Of a stretch of DNA of 64,000 nt, positions 1 through 6,928 are shown piece by piece. Source of the stretch: Pseudescherichia sp031998825 (GTDB lineage: Bacteria; Pseudomonadota; Gammaproteobacteria; Enterobacterales; Enterobacteriaceae); NCBI RefSeq assembly GCF_031998825.1, contig NZ_DAMACX010000001.1, positions 124,001 to 188,000 of the forward strand. Reading direction: 5' to 3'. Under the pieces are notes generated by a model that made no database searches, was not told the origin of the DNA, and was given only the letters and a program-made list of their open reading frames with translations. The position numbers and the translations under genes were made by a program. Every line of letters starts with the position of its first letter. The first letter of the stretch is position 1.

Positions 1-88
1 GGGCGATCTCCTCCTGGGTCTGTTCCTGCTCGTAATAAGCAACGGCAATCTCAGTCAGGAGTTCGTAATCAGAGTCTTGCTCAACCAT
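1..88 (-). CDS. SorC-family transcriptional regulator, N-terminus (partial)
   Basis: Only the first 29 residues are inside the window. They start at an ATG on the minus strand with an AAGGAAA ribosome site upstream. The peptide (MVEQDSDYELLTEIAVAYYE, then QEQTQEEIA) has the helix-turn-helix start typical of SorC/DeoR-like sugar regulators: a YY-x-E-x-x-TQ-x-EIA pattern. It lies 35 bp downstream of the isomerase gene on the same strand and next to a sugar-acid operon, so I infer that it is the local regulator and binds the palindromes at 984-1134. The effector-binding domain is outside the window, so the ligand cannot be judged. Confidence 0.7.
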   Translation of the reverse strand, partial: MVEQDSDYELLTEIAVAYYEQEQTQEEIA

Positions 89-123
89 CGCGTTCTGTTT
101 CCTTTGCCTCAACCTCGCTAATA

Positions 124-924
124 CTACTGCGCTTTTATCACAAAATCCTGCACAACGCGTTGAACAATTGCACAATATCCTGCGGCGTCCCAGGCGGCAC
201 GGCCAATAAAAAGACCGTCAATGTCCGGCTGGGAGAGCAGCGGCACGGCGTTATCGAGATTGACGCTGCCGCCATAGAGCAGAACGATCTGCTGCCCGAC
301 CTCCTCGCCAAATAGCCCGCACAGGGCGTGGCGCAGCAGCTGATGAATAGCCGCTGCCTCTGCCGGTGAAGCGGGGGTGCCCTGTTCACCAATGGCCCAT
401 ACCGGCTCGTAGGCCACAATGGTGCGCAGCGCCTCGTCCGGCGTAAGCCCATGCAGAGCAATTTTCATCTGGCGGATCACCGTCTCGGCTGAGACCTGCC
501 AGCGTTTCTCATCGGCGCTGTCGCCAACGCAGACCAGCGGGCGCAGGCCGTGACGCAGCGCGGCGTGCACCTTGTTATTAATTGCCCCATCCGTTTCGTT
601 AAACGCCGCCCGCCGCTCCGAGTGCCCCAGCTCTACCAGTGCCGCTCCGGTTTCGACAATCATGCTGGCCGAGATTTCACCTGTCCAGGCCCCGCACGTC
701 TGTTCATGTATATTCTGTGCTCCCGTTAGGCACGGCAAATTATGCTTGCGGAAAAAGTCGGTCACCGGCTGGATTGCGGTAAAAGGCGGGATAAAAAAGG
801 GCTGGATCGCCGGGTGCAGCACCGCTTGCAGCTGCGTCGCCAGCGTATCGCAGTAGGCCATCGCCTCTGAAAGAGGCTTGTTCATTTTCCAACTGGTACC
901 GATCATGATGGGTTTAACGGACAT
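124..924 (-). CDS. Triosephosphate-isomerase-family tetrulose-phosphate isomerase (EryH/LerI-like)
   Basis: A 266-residue TIM-barrel isomerase. Family catalytic positions are visible: Lys in GTSWKMNK near residue 13, His in LGHSERR near 100, Glu in AYEPVWAIGE near 170, and the phosphate loops YGGSVN and GLFIGRAAW. The GTSWKMNK start, GAWTGEIS and IDGLFIGRAAW resemble EryH/LerI, which interconvert L-erythrulose 1-phosphate and D-erythrulose 4-phosphate, more than housekeeping TpiA, which has GNWKMN. It is divergent from pdxA2 and on the same strand as the regulator, with a GGAGA ribosome site. I infer a role in C4 sugar-phosphate metabolism. A second DHAP/GAP isomerase is the alternative, since PdxA2-type reactions yield DHAP. 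Confidence 0.8.
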   Translation of the reverse strand: MSVKPIMIGTSWKMNKPLSEAMAYCDTLATQLQAVLHPAIQPFFIPPFTAIQPVTDFFRKHNLPCLTGAQNIHEQTCGAWTGEISASMIVETGAALVELGHSERRAAFNETDGAINNKVHAALRHGLRPLVCVGDSADEKRWQVSAETVIRQMKIALHGLTPDEALRTIVAYEPVWAIGEQGTPASPAEAAAIHQLLRHALCGLFGEEVGQQIVLLYGGSVNLDNAVPLLSQPDIDGLFIGRAAWDAAGYCAIVQRVVQDFVIKAQ

Positions 925-983
925 GGGCTATCTCCTTAGCAATCAGCTTGATAGTTGTCATGTTATGCGCCTTTTTACTGCAA

Positions 984-1017
984 ATGAACATATACTCATA
1001 CTATGAACATATGTTAG
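984..1017. promoter_or_regulatory. Candidate operator pair (TGAACATATG repeats, isomerase side)
   Basis: ATGAACATATA at 984-994 is followed 19 bp later by ATGAACATATGTTA at 1003-1016. The second is close to the perfect palindrome TGAACATATGTTCA. The same core recurs at 1099-1134. Spacing near two helical turns suggests cooperative binding by one dimeric or tetrameric regulator, most likely the SorC-family protein encoded at the left edge. Confidence 0.5.
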
Positions 1018-1056
1018 ATCACACTTTTGCGTTGATTCATTGCGCAGAAAACAATC

Positions 1057-1072
1057 TGTGACGGACATCACT
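1057..1072. promoter_or_regulatory. Candidate CRP-cAMP binding site
   Basis: TGTGA-CGGACA-TCACT matches the CRP consensus TGTGA-N6-TCACA at nine of ten conserved positions. It sits midway between the two operator clusters, a position from which it could serve either divergent promoter. Catabolite control of a sugar-acid operon would be expected. Confidence 0.55.
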
Positions 1073-1091
1073 ATTAACTTCCGAAACATCA

Positions 1092-1140
1092 GTTAACGTT
1101 ATGTTCATATGATTTGTACCTGAACATATGAACGTTAACC
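1092..1140. promoter_or_regulatory. Candidate operator pair (inverted, pdxA2 side)
   Basis: TATGTTCATATGA (1099-1111) and TGAACATATGAACG (1121-1134) carry the same core as the left cluster in opposite orientations. They are flanked by outer arms GTTAACGTT and AACGTTAAC, so the whole 48-bp block is an imperfect inverted repeat. It ends about 30 bp before the chosen pdxA2 start, so binding here could block the promoter or early transcription. Confidence 0.5.
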
Positions 1141-1166
1141 GCTTTCCCTGTCATGCGAGGTTAAAG

Positions 1167-2174
1167 ATGTCCGTAGAGAAAAAACCTGTTGTTGCCGTTA
1201 CCATTGGCGATCCTGCCGGGATTGGTCCGGAAATCACCGTTGCCACCTTAATGGATAAAGACCTCTATGAAGAGTGCAAACCTTTCCTGATTGGCTCTGT
1301 ACCTATCATTGAGCGCGCCATGAAGATCCAGGGCTGTGACTTCCCGATCAATAAGATCGCTCATCCGGATCAGGCCAAATTCCAGTGGGGGACTCTCGAC
1401 GTGCTGGAGACCGGTGACTACGACTATGAGAGCATCGAGTGGGGCAAGGTCCAGCAGCTGGCGGGCCAGATGTCGCTGGACTACGTGATGAAGTCTATCG
1501 AGCTGGGCATGGCCGGAGCGATCGATGTGGTCTCTACCGCACCAATCCATAAAGAGGCCATCAAGCTGGCGGGCTGTAAGCTACCAGGCCACACCGAAAT
1601 CTACCAGGTTGAGACCCGCTCCGACTACGGCCTGACTATGTTCCACGTGCAGAAGCTGCGCGTCTTCTTTGTTAGCCGTCATATGGCGCTAAAAGATGCC
1701 TGCGATTACGCCAACAAAGAGCGCGTCCTGGCCTGCGTCCAGCAGATCCACCACGAGTTCAACGCCCTGAACATCAAAAACCCGCTCATTGCCGTTGCCG
1801 CCCTCAACCCGCACGGCTCGGACAACGGCCTGTTTGGGCATGAAGAGGCCGACAACCTGATCCCGGCAGTAAAAGCGGCTCAGGAGATGGGTATCAACGC
1901 CGTCGGTCCAATCCCGGCTGACTCCGTTTTCCACCTCGGGAAACAGGGTAAATATGACGCGATCCTCTCCCTGTACCACGATCAGGGCCATATCGCCTGT
2001 AAAACCCTCGACTTTGAGCGCTCCATTACCATCACCTTCGGTCTGCCGTTTATGCGCAGCTCGGTTGACCACGGTACGGCGTTTGATATCGCCGGCACCG
2101 GCAAAGCCGGGACGGTGAGTATGCTCGAATCCACGGTGGTCGCCGCGCGTTACTGGAAAATGAAACAACAGTAA
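1167..2174 (+). CDS. pdxA2: PdxA2-type 4-phospho-tetronate dehydrogenase/decarboxylase
   Basis: A 335-residue NAD-dependent enzyme of the PdxA family. Visible signatures are the N-terminal TIGDPAGIGPEI, a metal-ligand His in LPGHTEIYQ, and HDQGHIACK and AALNPHGSDNG in the C-terminal half. Its place next to a DUF1537 kinase marks the PdxA2 subgroup, which oxidises and decarboxylates D-threonate or D-erythronate 4-phosphate to DHAP, rather than biosynthetic PdxA. I chose the ATG at 1167 because GAGG lies 7 bp upstream. An upstream in-frame ATG at 1128 would sit inside the operator and add 13 residues with no family match. First gene of a six-gene operon. The exact stereochemistry of the substrate is not readable. 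Confidence 0.85.
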   Translation: MSVEKKPVVAVTIGDPAGIGPEITVATLMDKDLYEECKPFLIGSVPIIERAMKIQGCDFPINKIAHPDQAKFQWGTLDVLETGDYDYESIEWGKVQQLAGQMSLDYVMKSIELGMAGAIDVVSTAPIHKEAIKLAGCKLPGHTEIYQVETRSDYGLTMFHVQKLRVFFVSRHMALKDACDYANKERVLACVQQIHHEFNALNIKNPLIAVAALNPHGSDNGLFGHEEADNLIPAVKAAQEMGINAVGPIPADSVFHLGKQGKYDAILSLYHDQGHIACKTLDFERSITITFGLPFMRSSVDHGTAFDIAGTGKAGTVSMLESTVVAARYWKMKQQ

Positions 2175-2208
2175 ACCTCCGGGCAACCGGGCAACGAGAG
2201 GCAGAGAG

Positions 2209-3930
2209 ATGGATAAACATCTGTTAATCAGCAAAGGCAGTAAGGGGTGGGGTGGTCCGCTTACCGTCGAGATTTCGCAGCCGAAGAAGATTGCCTATAT
2301 CACCGGCGGGATCCGTCCCCCGGTTGTTGACAGGCTGAGCGAGCTGACCGGCTGGCCTTCGGTAGACGTCTTTAAGCACGGCGAACCGGCGGAAGATGAG
2401 ATCGGGATTATGGTTATCGACTGCGGCGGCACCCTGCGCTGCGGTCTCTATCCGAAGCGCGGCATTCCCACCATCAACCTGCTTCCGACGGGTAAAAGCG
2501 GGCCGCTGGCGGAGTATATTCACGAGGCGATCTACGTCTCCGGCGTGACCCCGGCCTGCATCGAGATGGTCTATCCGGCAGGCGAGGGCGGCAAGCTGGG
2601 GATCGTCGCCGACGATCTCACCGGGGCGACCACGGTCGGCGTTCTGCTGGCCCGCAGCGGCCTGAAGACGGCGGCCTTCTTTGATACCGACTCCTTTGCA
2701 CGCAACGACGTTGAGTATCCGGCAATGGTAGTGAGCAGCGACAGCCGCCCGCTGCCGAAAGCCGAGGCGCAGCAGCGCGTTAGCGCCGCGGTGACGGAGC
2801 TGAAGGCGCGCGGGGCGCAGTACTTTACCAAGCGCATCGATACCACCCTGCGCGGCGGGATCGGCTATGAGATCGACGCCATGCTCGATCTGCTGCCCCA
2901 GAAGACGGTGGCGGTGGTTGTCCCGGCGATGCCACAGTCCCGCCGCATTCTGGTGGGCGGCTACTCGGTGATTGACTCGGTGGCGCTCTCCTGCACCGAC
3001 GTGGCCCGCGACGTGCGCACGCCGGTGACTGAGTCCTGGGTGCCCGGCCTGCTGGCTGCCCAGACCCGACATCAGGTGGGCCATATCGATCTGGCCCAGG
3101 TGATGAAAGGCGAGACCTCCGTTCAGCAGGCGCTGCGGAGCCGGGAGCAGGACGGCTCCCGGGTGATCGTGGTCGATGCCATCACCCTTGACGACGTCGA
3201 TGCTATTGCCCGGGCGGTAGTTTCCCTGAACTGGAACGTGTTGGCAGTCGATCCCGGCCCCTTCACTGAACGGCTGGCGGTGCATCGCGGCCTGATGCGC
3301 GAGCAGAAGCGTGTCTCCCAGCGCCCACTTACCCGCGACGAGCAGCAGGGTTCGATCGTGATAGTTGCAGGCAGCGCCACGCCGGTAACTAAAAGGCAGC
3401 TCGGCCACCTGATCGCCAATGACGATCGCGTTTGTCATATCCCTGTTGATGCCGAACTGCTGGTCGACAGGCAGAACGCGGCAGAGATTGAGGTAAGCCG
3501 CATCGTACGCCAGGCCAGGGAGTGCGTGACCGGCCACCGCAACGCGCTGTTTGTCTTTGAGTCCGCCCTCACCGGCAGGCTGCTGGATCTTAAGGAGGAG
3601 GAGAAGCGCTTCGATCTGCCCCACGGCCAGGCGGCAGAGAATATCAACTGTGGTCTGGGCAGCGTGGTGAAGGAGGTACTCAACTGTGCACCGCAGGAGA
3701 TCAAAGGTCTGTACATGACCGGCGGCGATACCATGGTTAACGTCCTGAAAGAGCTGGGGGCCACGGGAATCGAGATGATCGACTACGTTATTCCGCAAAC
3801 CGATATGGTGAGAATTATCGGCGGCGACTATGCGGGCCTGGTATGCGTTGGCAAAGGTGGTTTAACCGGCCCGGAAGATATTATTAGCACCATCGTTGAA
3901 CATATTTATAAAGAAGCATTACAAAAATAA
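2209..3930 (+). CDS. Fusion: PTS glucitol-type EIIB domain + four-carbon acid sugar kinase (DUF1537)
   Basis: The 573 residues hold two parts. Residues 1-122 match the EIIB domain of the glucitol PTS (SrlE N-terminus): GWGGPL near 15, ITGGIRPPVVD near 32, and the phosphocysteine loop VIDCGGTLRCGLYPKR near 70-85. Residues 128-573 are a full-length DUF1537 kinase (family about 420-440 aa), with ADDLTGATT near 137 and the nucleotide loop MTGGDTMVNVLKELG near 505. Such kinases phosphorylate D-threonate, L-threonate or D-erythronate at O4. All residues expected for phosphoryl transfer on the B domain look intact, yet no EIIC domain is nearby. The fusion may sense or use PTS phosphate. This is one open reading frame without a stop at the junction. 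Confidence 0.85.
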   Translation: MDKHLLISKGSKGWGGPLTVEISQPKKIAYITGGIRPPVVDRLSELTGWPSVDVFKHGEPAEDEIGIMVIDCGGTLRCGLYPKRGIPTINLLPTGKSGPLAEYIHEAIYVSGVTPACIEMVYPAGEGGKLGIVADDLTGATTVGVLLARSGLKTAAFFDTDSFARNDVEYPAMVVSSDSRPLPKAEAQQRVSAAVTELKARGAQYFTKRIDTTLRGGIGYEIDAMLDLLPQKTVAVVVPAMPQSRRILVGGYSVIDSVALSCTDVARDVRTPVTESWVPGLLAAQTRHQVGHIDLAQVMKGETSVQQALRSREQDGSRVIVVDAITLDDVDAIARAVVSLNWNVLAVDPGPFTERLAVHRGLMREQKRVSQRPLTRDEQQGSIVIVAGSATPVTKRQLGHLIANDDRVCHIPVDAELLVDRQNAAEIEVSRIVRQARECVTGHRNALFVFESALTGRLLDLKEEEKRFDLPHGQAAENINCGLGSVVKEVLNCAPQEIKGLYMTGGDTMVNVLKELGATGIEMIDYVIPQTDMVRIIGGDYAGLVCVGKGGLTGPEDIISTIVEHIYKEALQK

Positions 3931-3950
3931 TAAAAAAACGATCGTAAGGC

Positions 3951-3985
3951 ACGACGTAATGGGTTGGCCAATACCGTTGCGTCGT
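3951..3985 (+). other. Intergenic stem-loop between kinase and permease genes
   Basis: ACGACGTAA (3951-3959) and TTGCGTCGT (3977-3985) can pair with one mismatch around a 17-base loop. There is no following T-run, so it is not a classical terminator. In a 93-bp gap inside an operon it could be an mRNA processing or stability element that sets permease expression apart from the enzymes. Confidence 0.3.
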
Positions 3986-4023
3986 AACATATAAACCTTC
4001 TGTATCCGTGTGCGAGTAACCCT

Positions 4024-5040
4024 ATGAATATTAATATTCTTGAAAAGATGAATAAGGTCCCTGGCGGACTGATTATTATTCCGCTCGTTGCCGCTATTCT
4101 ACTTAATACTTTCGTTCCACAGGCGTTAACCATCGGCGGGCCGACCACCGCGCTGTTTAAAGTCGGATCCAGCGCGATGATGGGCATATTTCTGCTTATT
4201 TGCGGCACCTCGATTAATATTCGCCAGGCTGGGCTGCCACTCTACAAGGGCGCGGTGCTGCTGATCCTGAAGTGCATCGCCGGGGCGTTGGCCGTGTGGG
4301 TGATGGGATCGTGGTTTGGCCCGGCAGGCTTCCTCGGTATCTCTACCCTGGCGTTTGTCGCCTGCCTCACCAGCTCCAATAGCTCGCTCTATATTGCGCT
4401 GTGCAGCAACTACGGCGACGCCAGCGATGCCGGTGCCATCTCAGTGTTCTGTATCAAAGATGGTCCCTTCGTCACTATGATGGTGCTGGGGGTCAGCGGC
4501 CTGGCGAATATTCCCTTTGCCGCCCTGATGTCGATGCTTATTCCGCTGCTGATCGGCATGCTGTGGGGCAACCTTGACGAGCGCTTTAAGCAGCTTTGCG
4601 CCGCCGCCCAGCCGCTGATCATTATTATTATGTCGTTCGCCATTGGGGCTAATTCCAGTATTGATACCGTGTTTACCGCCGGTCTGTCCGGGATTGTGCT
4701 CGGCGTTATCTCTGCCGTGAGCGGGATTATCTTCTACTTCCTCTATAACCTGTTCCTGAAGAAGAAAACCGCGCTGGGGGCCGCGCTGGGCACCACCGCC
4801 GCCAGCTCGGCGCTGACCCCGGCGATGGTGGCCCAGGCCGATCCCTCTTTAGCCATCTATGTCGATGCGGCCACTGCCCAGTTGGCCACCGCCAGCATTA
4901 TCACCATGCTTACCGCCCCGGTGCTGGTGGCCTGGTTTGATAAGCGGCTGAAGGCCCGTACACCGCAGCCGGAAGCCGTGCCGGAGAGAAAAGAGGCCAC
5001 GCTCCCGCTCGCTTCCCAGGTGACAAAGGGGAATAAATAG
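4024..5040 (+). CDS. KdgT-family sugar-acid permease
   Basis: A 338-residue inner-membrane protein of the 2-keto-3-deoxygluconate permease (KdgT) family, a proton symporter family for sugar acids. It has about ten hydrophobic segments, the start NKVPGGLIIIPLVAAILLNT, the motif LTSSNSSLYIAL near 118-130, and a charged C-terminal tail. In this operon it is the only visible transporter, so it probably imports the tetronate or related C4 acid handled by the kinase and PdxA2. It is followed one base later by the EIIA gene, which implies translational coupling. Specificity for 2-keto-3-deoxygluconate itself is unlikely, since no KDG kinase or aldolase is present. Confidence 0.85.
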   Translation: MNINILEKMNKVPGGLIIIPLVAAILLNTFVPQALTIGGPTTALFKVGSSAMMGIFLLICGTSINIRQAGLPLYKGAVLLILKCIAGALAVWVMGSWFGPAGFLGISTLAFVACLTSSNSSLYIALCSNYGDASDAGAISVFCIKDGPFVTMMVLGVSGLANIPFAALMSMLIPLLIGMLWGNLDERFKQLCAAAQPLIIIIMSFAIGANSSIDTVFTAGLSGIVLGVISAVSGIIFYFLYNLFLKKKTALGAALGTTAASSALTPAMVAQADPSLAIYVDAATAQLATASIITMLTAPVLVAWFDKRLKARTPQPEAVPERKEATLPLASQVTKGNK

Positions 5041-5041
5041 C

Positions 5042-5407
5042 ATGTCATTACCCTTTTATCAGCTTGAGGTGGTGTCGGTGGGTAAATTTGTCGCCGGATA
5101 TCTGCAAGAGAATAAGCTGATTTTATTTGCTGAGCCGGTCCCCGAGGATATTGCCGACTATTGTGCCGTGCATCGACCGGGTAAATTTAATGGTGTTCTG
5201 CTCCCCGGCCAGACGGTGAAAATAGATAACATTGACTATCGTATTAGCGCCGTAGGCAGCGTCGCAACGGCAAATTTAAAACAGCTGGGTCATATTACAT
5301 TAAGTTTTGATGGTGCGAAGCGTCCAGAGTTACCCGGTACGGTACATCTTTGTGGCCAGCGACCGCAGACTATTTGTCCTGGAGATCGAATCGCTTTTTA
5401 TAGCTAA
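5042..5407 (+). CDS. PTS glucitol/sorbitol-type EIIA domain protein
   Basis: A 121-residue single-domain protein of the SrlB/GutA EIIA family. The likely phosphohistidine region DYCAVHRPGKFNGVLLPG (near 40-58) and the conserved ISAVGSVATANLKQLGHITL with SFDG (near 70-93) align with SrlB. In the sorbitol PTS this domain receives phosphate from HPr and passes it to EIIB. Here the partner EIIB is fused to the kinase encoded upstream and EIIC is missing. The start is one base after the permease stop. It may phosphorylate or sense the B domain, or regulate the permease. No direct evidence decides. Confidence 0.8.
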   Translation: MSLPFYQLEVVSVGKFVAGYLQENKLILFAEPVPEDIADYCAVHRPGKFNGVLLPGQTVKIDNIDYRISAVGSVATANLKQLGHITLSFDGAKRPELPGTVHLCGQRPQTICPGDRIAFYS

Positions 5408-5448
5408 CGTCAGCTTCTCTTTTTATTATCGCAATTTAAGGAAACGTT

Positions 5449-5907
5449 ATGAAAACTATCGCTATTGGCGCGGATGATGCCGCCTATGCATTTCGCGATG
5501 CCATCGTAAATTATTTAGCCGAGCAGGGGATGACCGTTGCAGATTACAGCAGCGATAAACGTCAGGACGCCGACTACTATCCCGACGTTGCTCATCAGGT
5601 GGCAATGGCGGTGAAACAGGGCGAACACGATCGCGCCATTTTAATTTGCGGTACCGGGATTGGCATGAGCATTGTGGCAAATAAAGTTCCCGGCGTACGG
5701 GCGGCCCAGTGCCACGACACTTTCTCTGCCGAGCGCGCCCGCAAAAGCAATAACGCACAGGTTATTACCCTTGGCGCGCGAGTGATTGGCCCGGAGCTGG
5801 GTAAAAAGATCGTTCAGGCCTGGCTGGATTCGGAATATGAAGGGGGCGGATCGGCCGCGAAGGTGGAACGTATCGATTATTACCAGAACCAGCATGCCAG
5901 AGACTGA
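5449..5907 (+). CDS. RpiB/LacAB-family sugar-phosphate isomerase (EryI/DerI-like)
   Basis: 152 residues, the usual length for the family. The catalytic Cys loop DRAILICGTGIGMSI (near 62-75) and HDTFSAERARKSNNAQ (His near 100) are intact. ANKVPGVRAA, HDTFSAERA and NNAQVITLGARVIG match EryI/DerI-type proteins, which interconvert D-erythrulose 4-phosphate and D-erythrose 4-phosphate, better than ribose-phosphate RpiB. This pairs logically with the EryH-like isomerase encoded on the other side of the control region. The upstream sequence TAAGGAAACGTTATG gives a good ribosome site. Confidence 0.8.
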   Translation: MKTIAIGADDAAYAFRDAIVNYLAEQGMTVADYSSDKRQDADYYPDVAHQVAMAVKQGEHDRAILICGTGIGMSIVANKVPGVRAAQCHDTFSAERARKSNNAQVITLGARVIGPELGKKIVQAWLDSEYEGGGSAAKVERIDYYQNQHARD

Positions 5908-5934
5908 CATTTTGCGCCACAGTGGGGAAAAGGT

Positions 5935-6885
5935 ATGAACCAGCTAGAAGCCTTAAAACAGTTTACGGTCGTCGTGGCGGATACCGGCGACATCGACTCG
6001 ATTAAAAGATTTGCGCCACAGGATGCGACCACTAACCCGTCGCTGGTGCTGAAGGCGGCGCAGCTGCCCCAGTACCAGGGGCTGATTGCCGATGCCATCG
6101 GCAAAGCCCGCCGTCAGGGCGGTAACAGCGACACCCAGCTGATTAACGCCTGCGACCAGGTGGCGGTGGATATTGGCACCGAGGTGCTGCGTCACGTGCC
6201 GGGGCGTATCTCCACCGAGGTGGACGCCCGCTTTGCCTGGGACCGTGGGATGTGCGTCTCCCGGGCGCGCAAGCTGATCCAACTCTATCAGCAGAACGGT
6301 GTCGATCCATCGCGTATTTTGATCAAGCTGGCGGCAACCTGGGAGGGGATCCGCGCCGCCGAGGAGCTGGAGCGAACCGGCATTAACTGTAACCTGACGC
6401 TGCTCTTCTCCTTTGCCCAGGCGCGGGCCTGTGCGGAGGCGGGAGTCTATCTGATTTCACCTTTCGTCGGTCGCATCTATGACTGGTATCAGCAGCATGA
6501 GCCACAGGATGAGTATGCGGCGCACAGCGATCCGGGAGTTAAGTCGGTGCAGGCTATTTATCAATACTATAAGGCCCACGGCTACGAGACGGTGGTGATG
6601 GGGGCCAGCTTCCGTCGTATTGAGCAGGTCCAGGCTCTGGCGGGCTGCGACCGCCTGACTATCTCTCCGGCACTGCTCGACGAGCTGGCGGCCTGCAATG
6701 CACCGCTGAGCCGGGCGCTGGAGCCGGGCTGCGTCAGCGAAACGCGCCCCAGCCCAATGACCCAGGCCGAGTTCCTGTGGCAGCACCATCAGGATCCGAT
6801 GGCGGTTGATAAGCTGGCCGAGGGGATCCGCCTCTTTGCCAGAGATCAGATCAAGCTAGAAAACCAGATCCGGCAGATGCTGTAA
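5935..6885 (+). CDS. tal: Transaldolase, TalA/TalB type
   Basis: 316 residues, the length of E. coli TalA. Seen: DATTNPSLVLKAA near 30, the Schiff-base lysine in SRILIKLAATWEGIRAAEELE near 130, NLTLLFSFAQARACAEAG, and LISPFVGRIYDWY. It transfers dihydroxyacetone units between sedoheptulose 7-phosphate and GAP with erythrose 4-phosphate. As the last gene of the operon, after an isomerase expected to make erythrose 4-phosphate, it would feed that tetrose into the pentose phosphate pathway. It could also be a second general transaldolase. A GGGGAAAAGGT ribosome site precedes the ATG. Confidence 0.9.
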   Translation: MNQLEALKQFTVVVADTGDIDSIKRFAPQDATTNPSLVLKAAQLPQYQGLIADAIGKARRQGGNSDTQLINACDQVAVDIGTEVLRHVPGRISTEVDARFAWDRGMCVSRARKLIQLYQQNGVDPSRILIKLAATWEGIRAAEELERTGINCNLTLLFSFAQARACAEAGVYLISPFVGRIYDWYQQHEPQDEYAAHSDPGVKSVQAIYQYYKAHGYETVVMGASFRRIEQVQALAGCDRLTISPALLDELAACNAPLSRALEPGCVSETRPSPMTQAEFLWQHHQDPMAVDKLAEGIRLFARDQIKLENQIRQML

Positions 6886-6894
6886 TGCGATAAA

Positions 6895-6919
6895 GCCCGG
6901 CACAGAGTACGCGCCGGGC
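6895..6919. terminator. GC-rich hairpin between tal and potD
   Basis: GCCCGGC (6895-6901) pairs with GCCGGGC (6913-6919). It sits 9 bp after the tal stop and 10 bp from the potD stop, in the gap of two convergent genes. No T-run follows, so it may be a weak bidirectional terminator or a REP-like hairpin. Confidence 0.5.
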
Positions 6920-6928
6920 ATTTCAGGC

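Larger units (their letters stand above)
925..1166. promoter_or_regulatory. Divergent control region of the tetronate/tetrose locus
   Basis: This 242-bp non-coding stretch separates the leftward isomerase-regulator pair from the rightward pdxA2 operon, so both promoters must lie here. It contains two clusters of a TGAACATATG-type sequence and one CRP-like site, listed separately. The GAGG ribosome site of pdxA2 is at 1156-1159. The arrangement suggests local repressor or activator control combined with catabolite control. This is inference from sequence only. Confidence 0.6.

Noticed and set aside
2224..3798. A 524-codon open frame on the strand opposite the EIIB-kinase fusion
   Set aside because: The plus-strand frame has clear domain motifs throughout. 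The antisense frame is rich in His, Arg and Gln, as expected for a shadow of high-GC coding DNA, and shows no motif or ribosome site.
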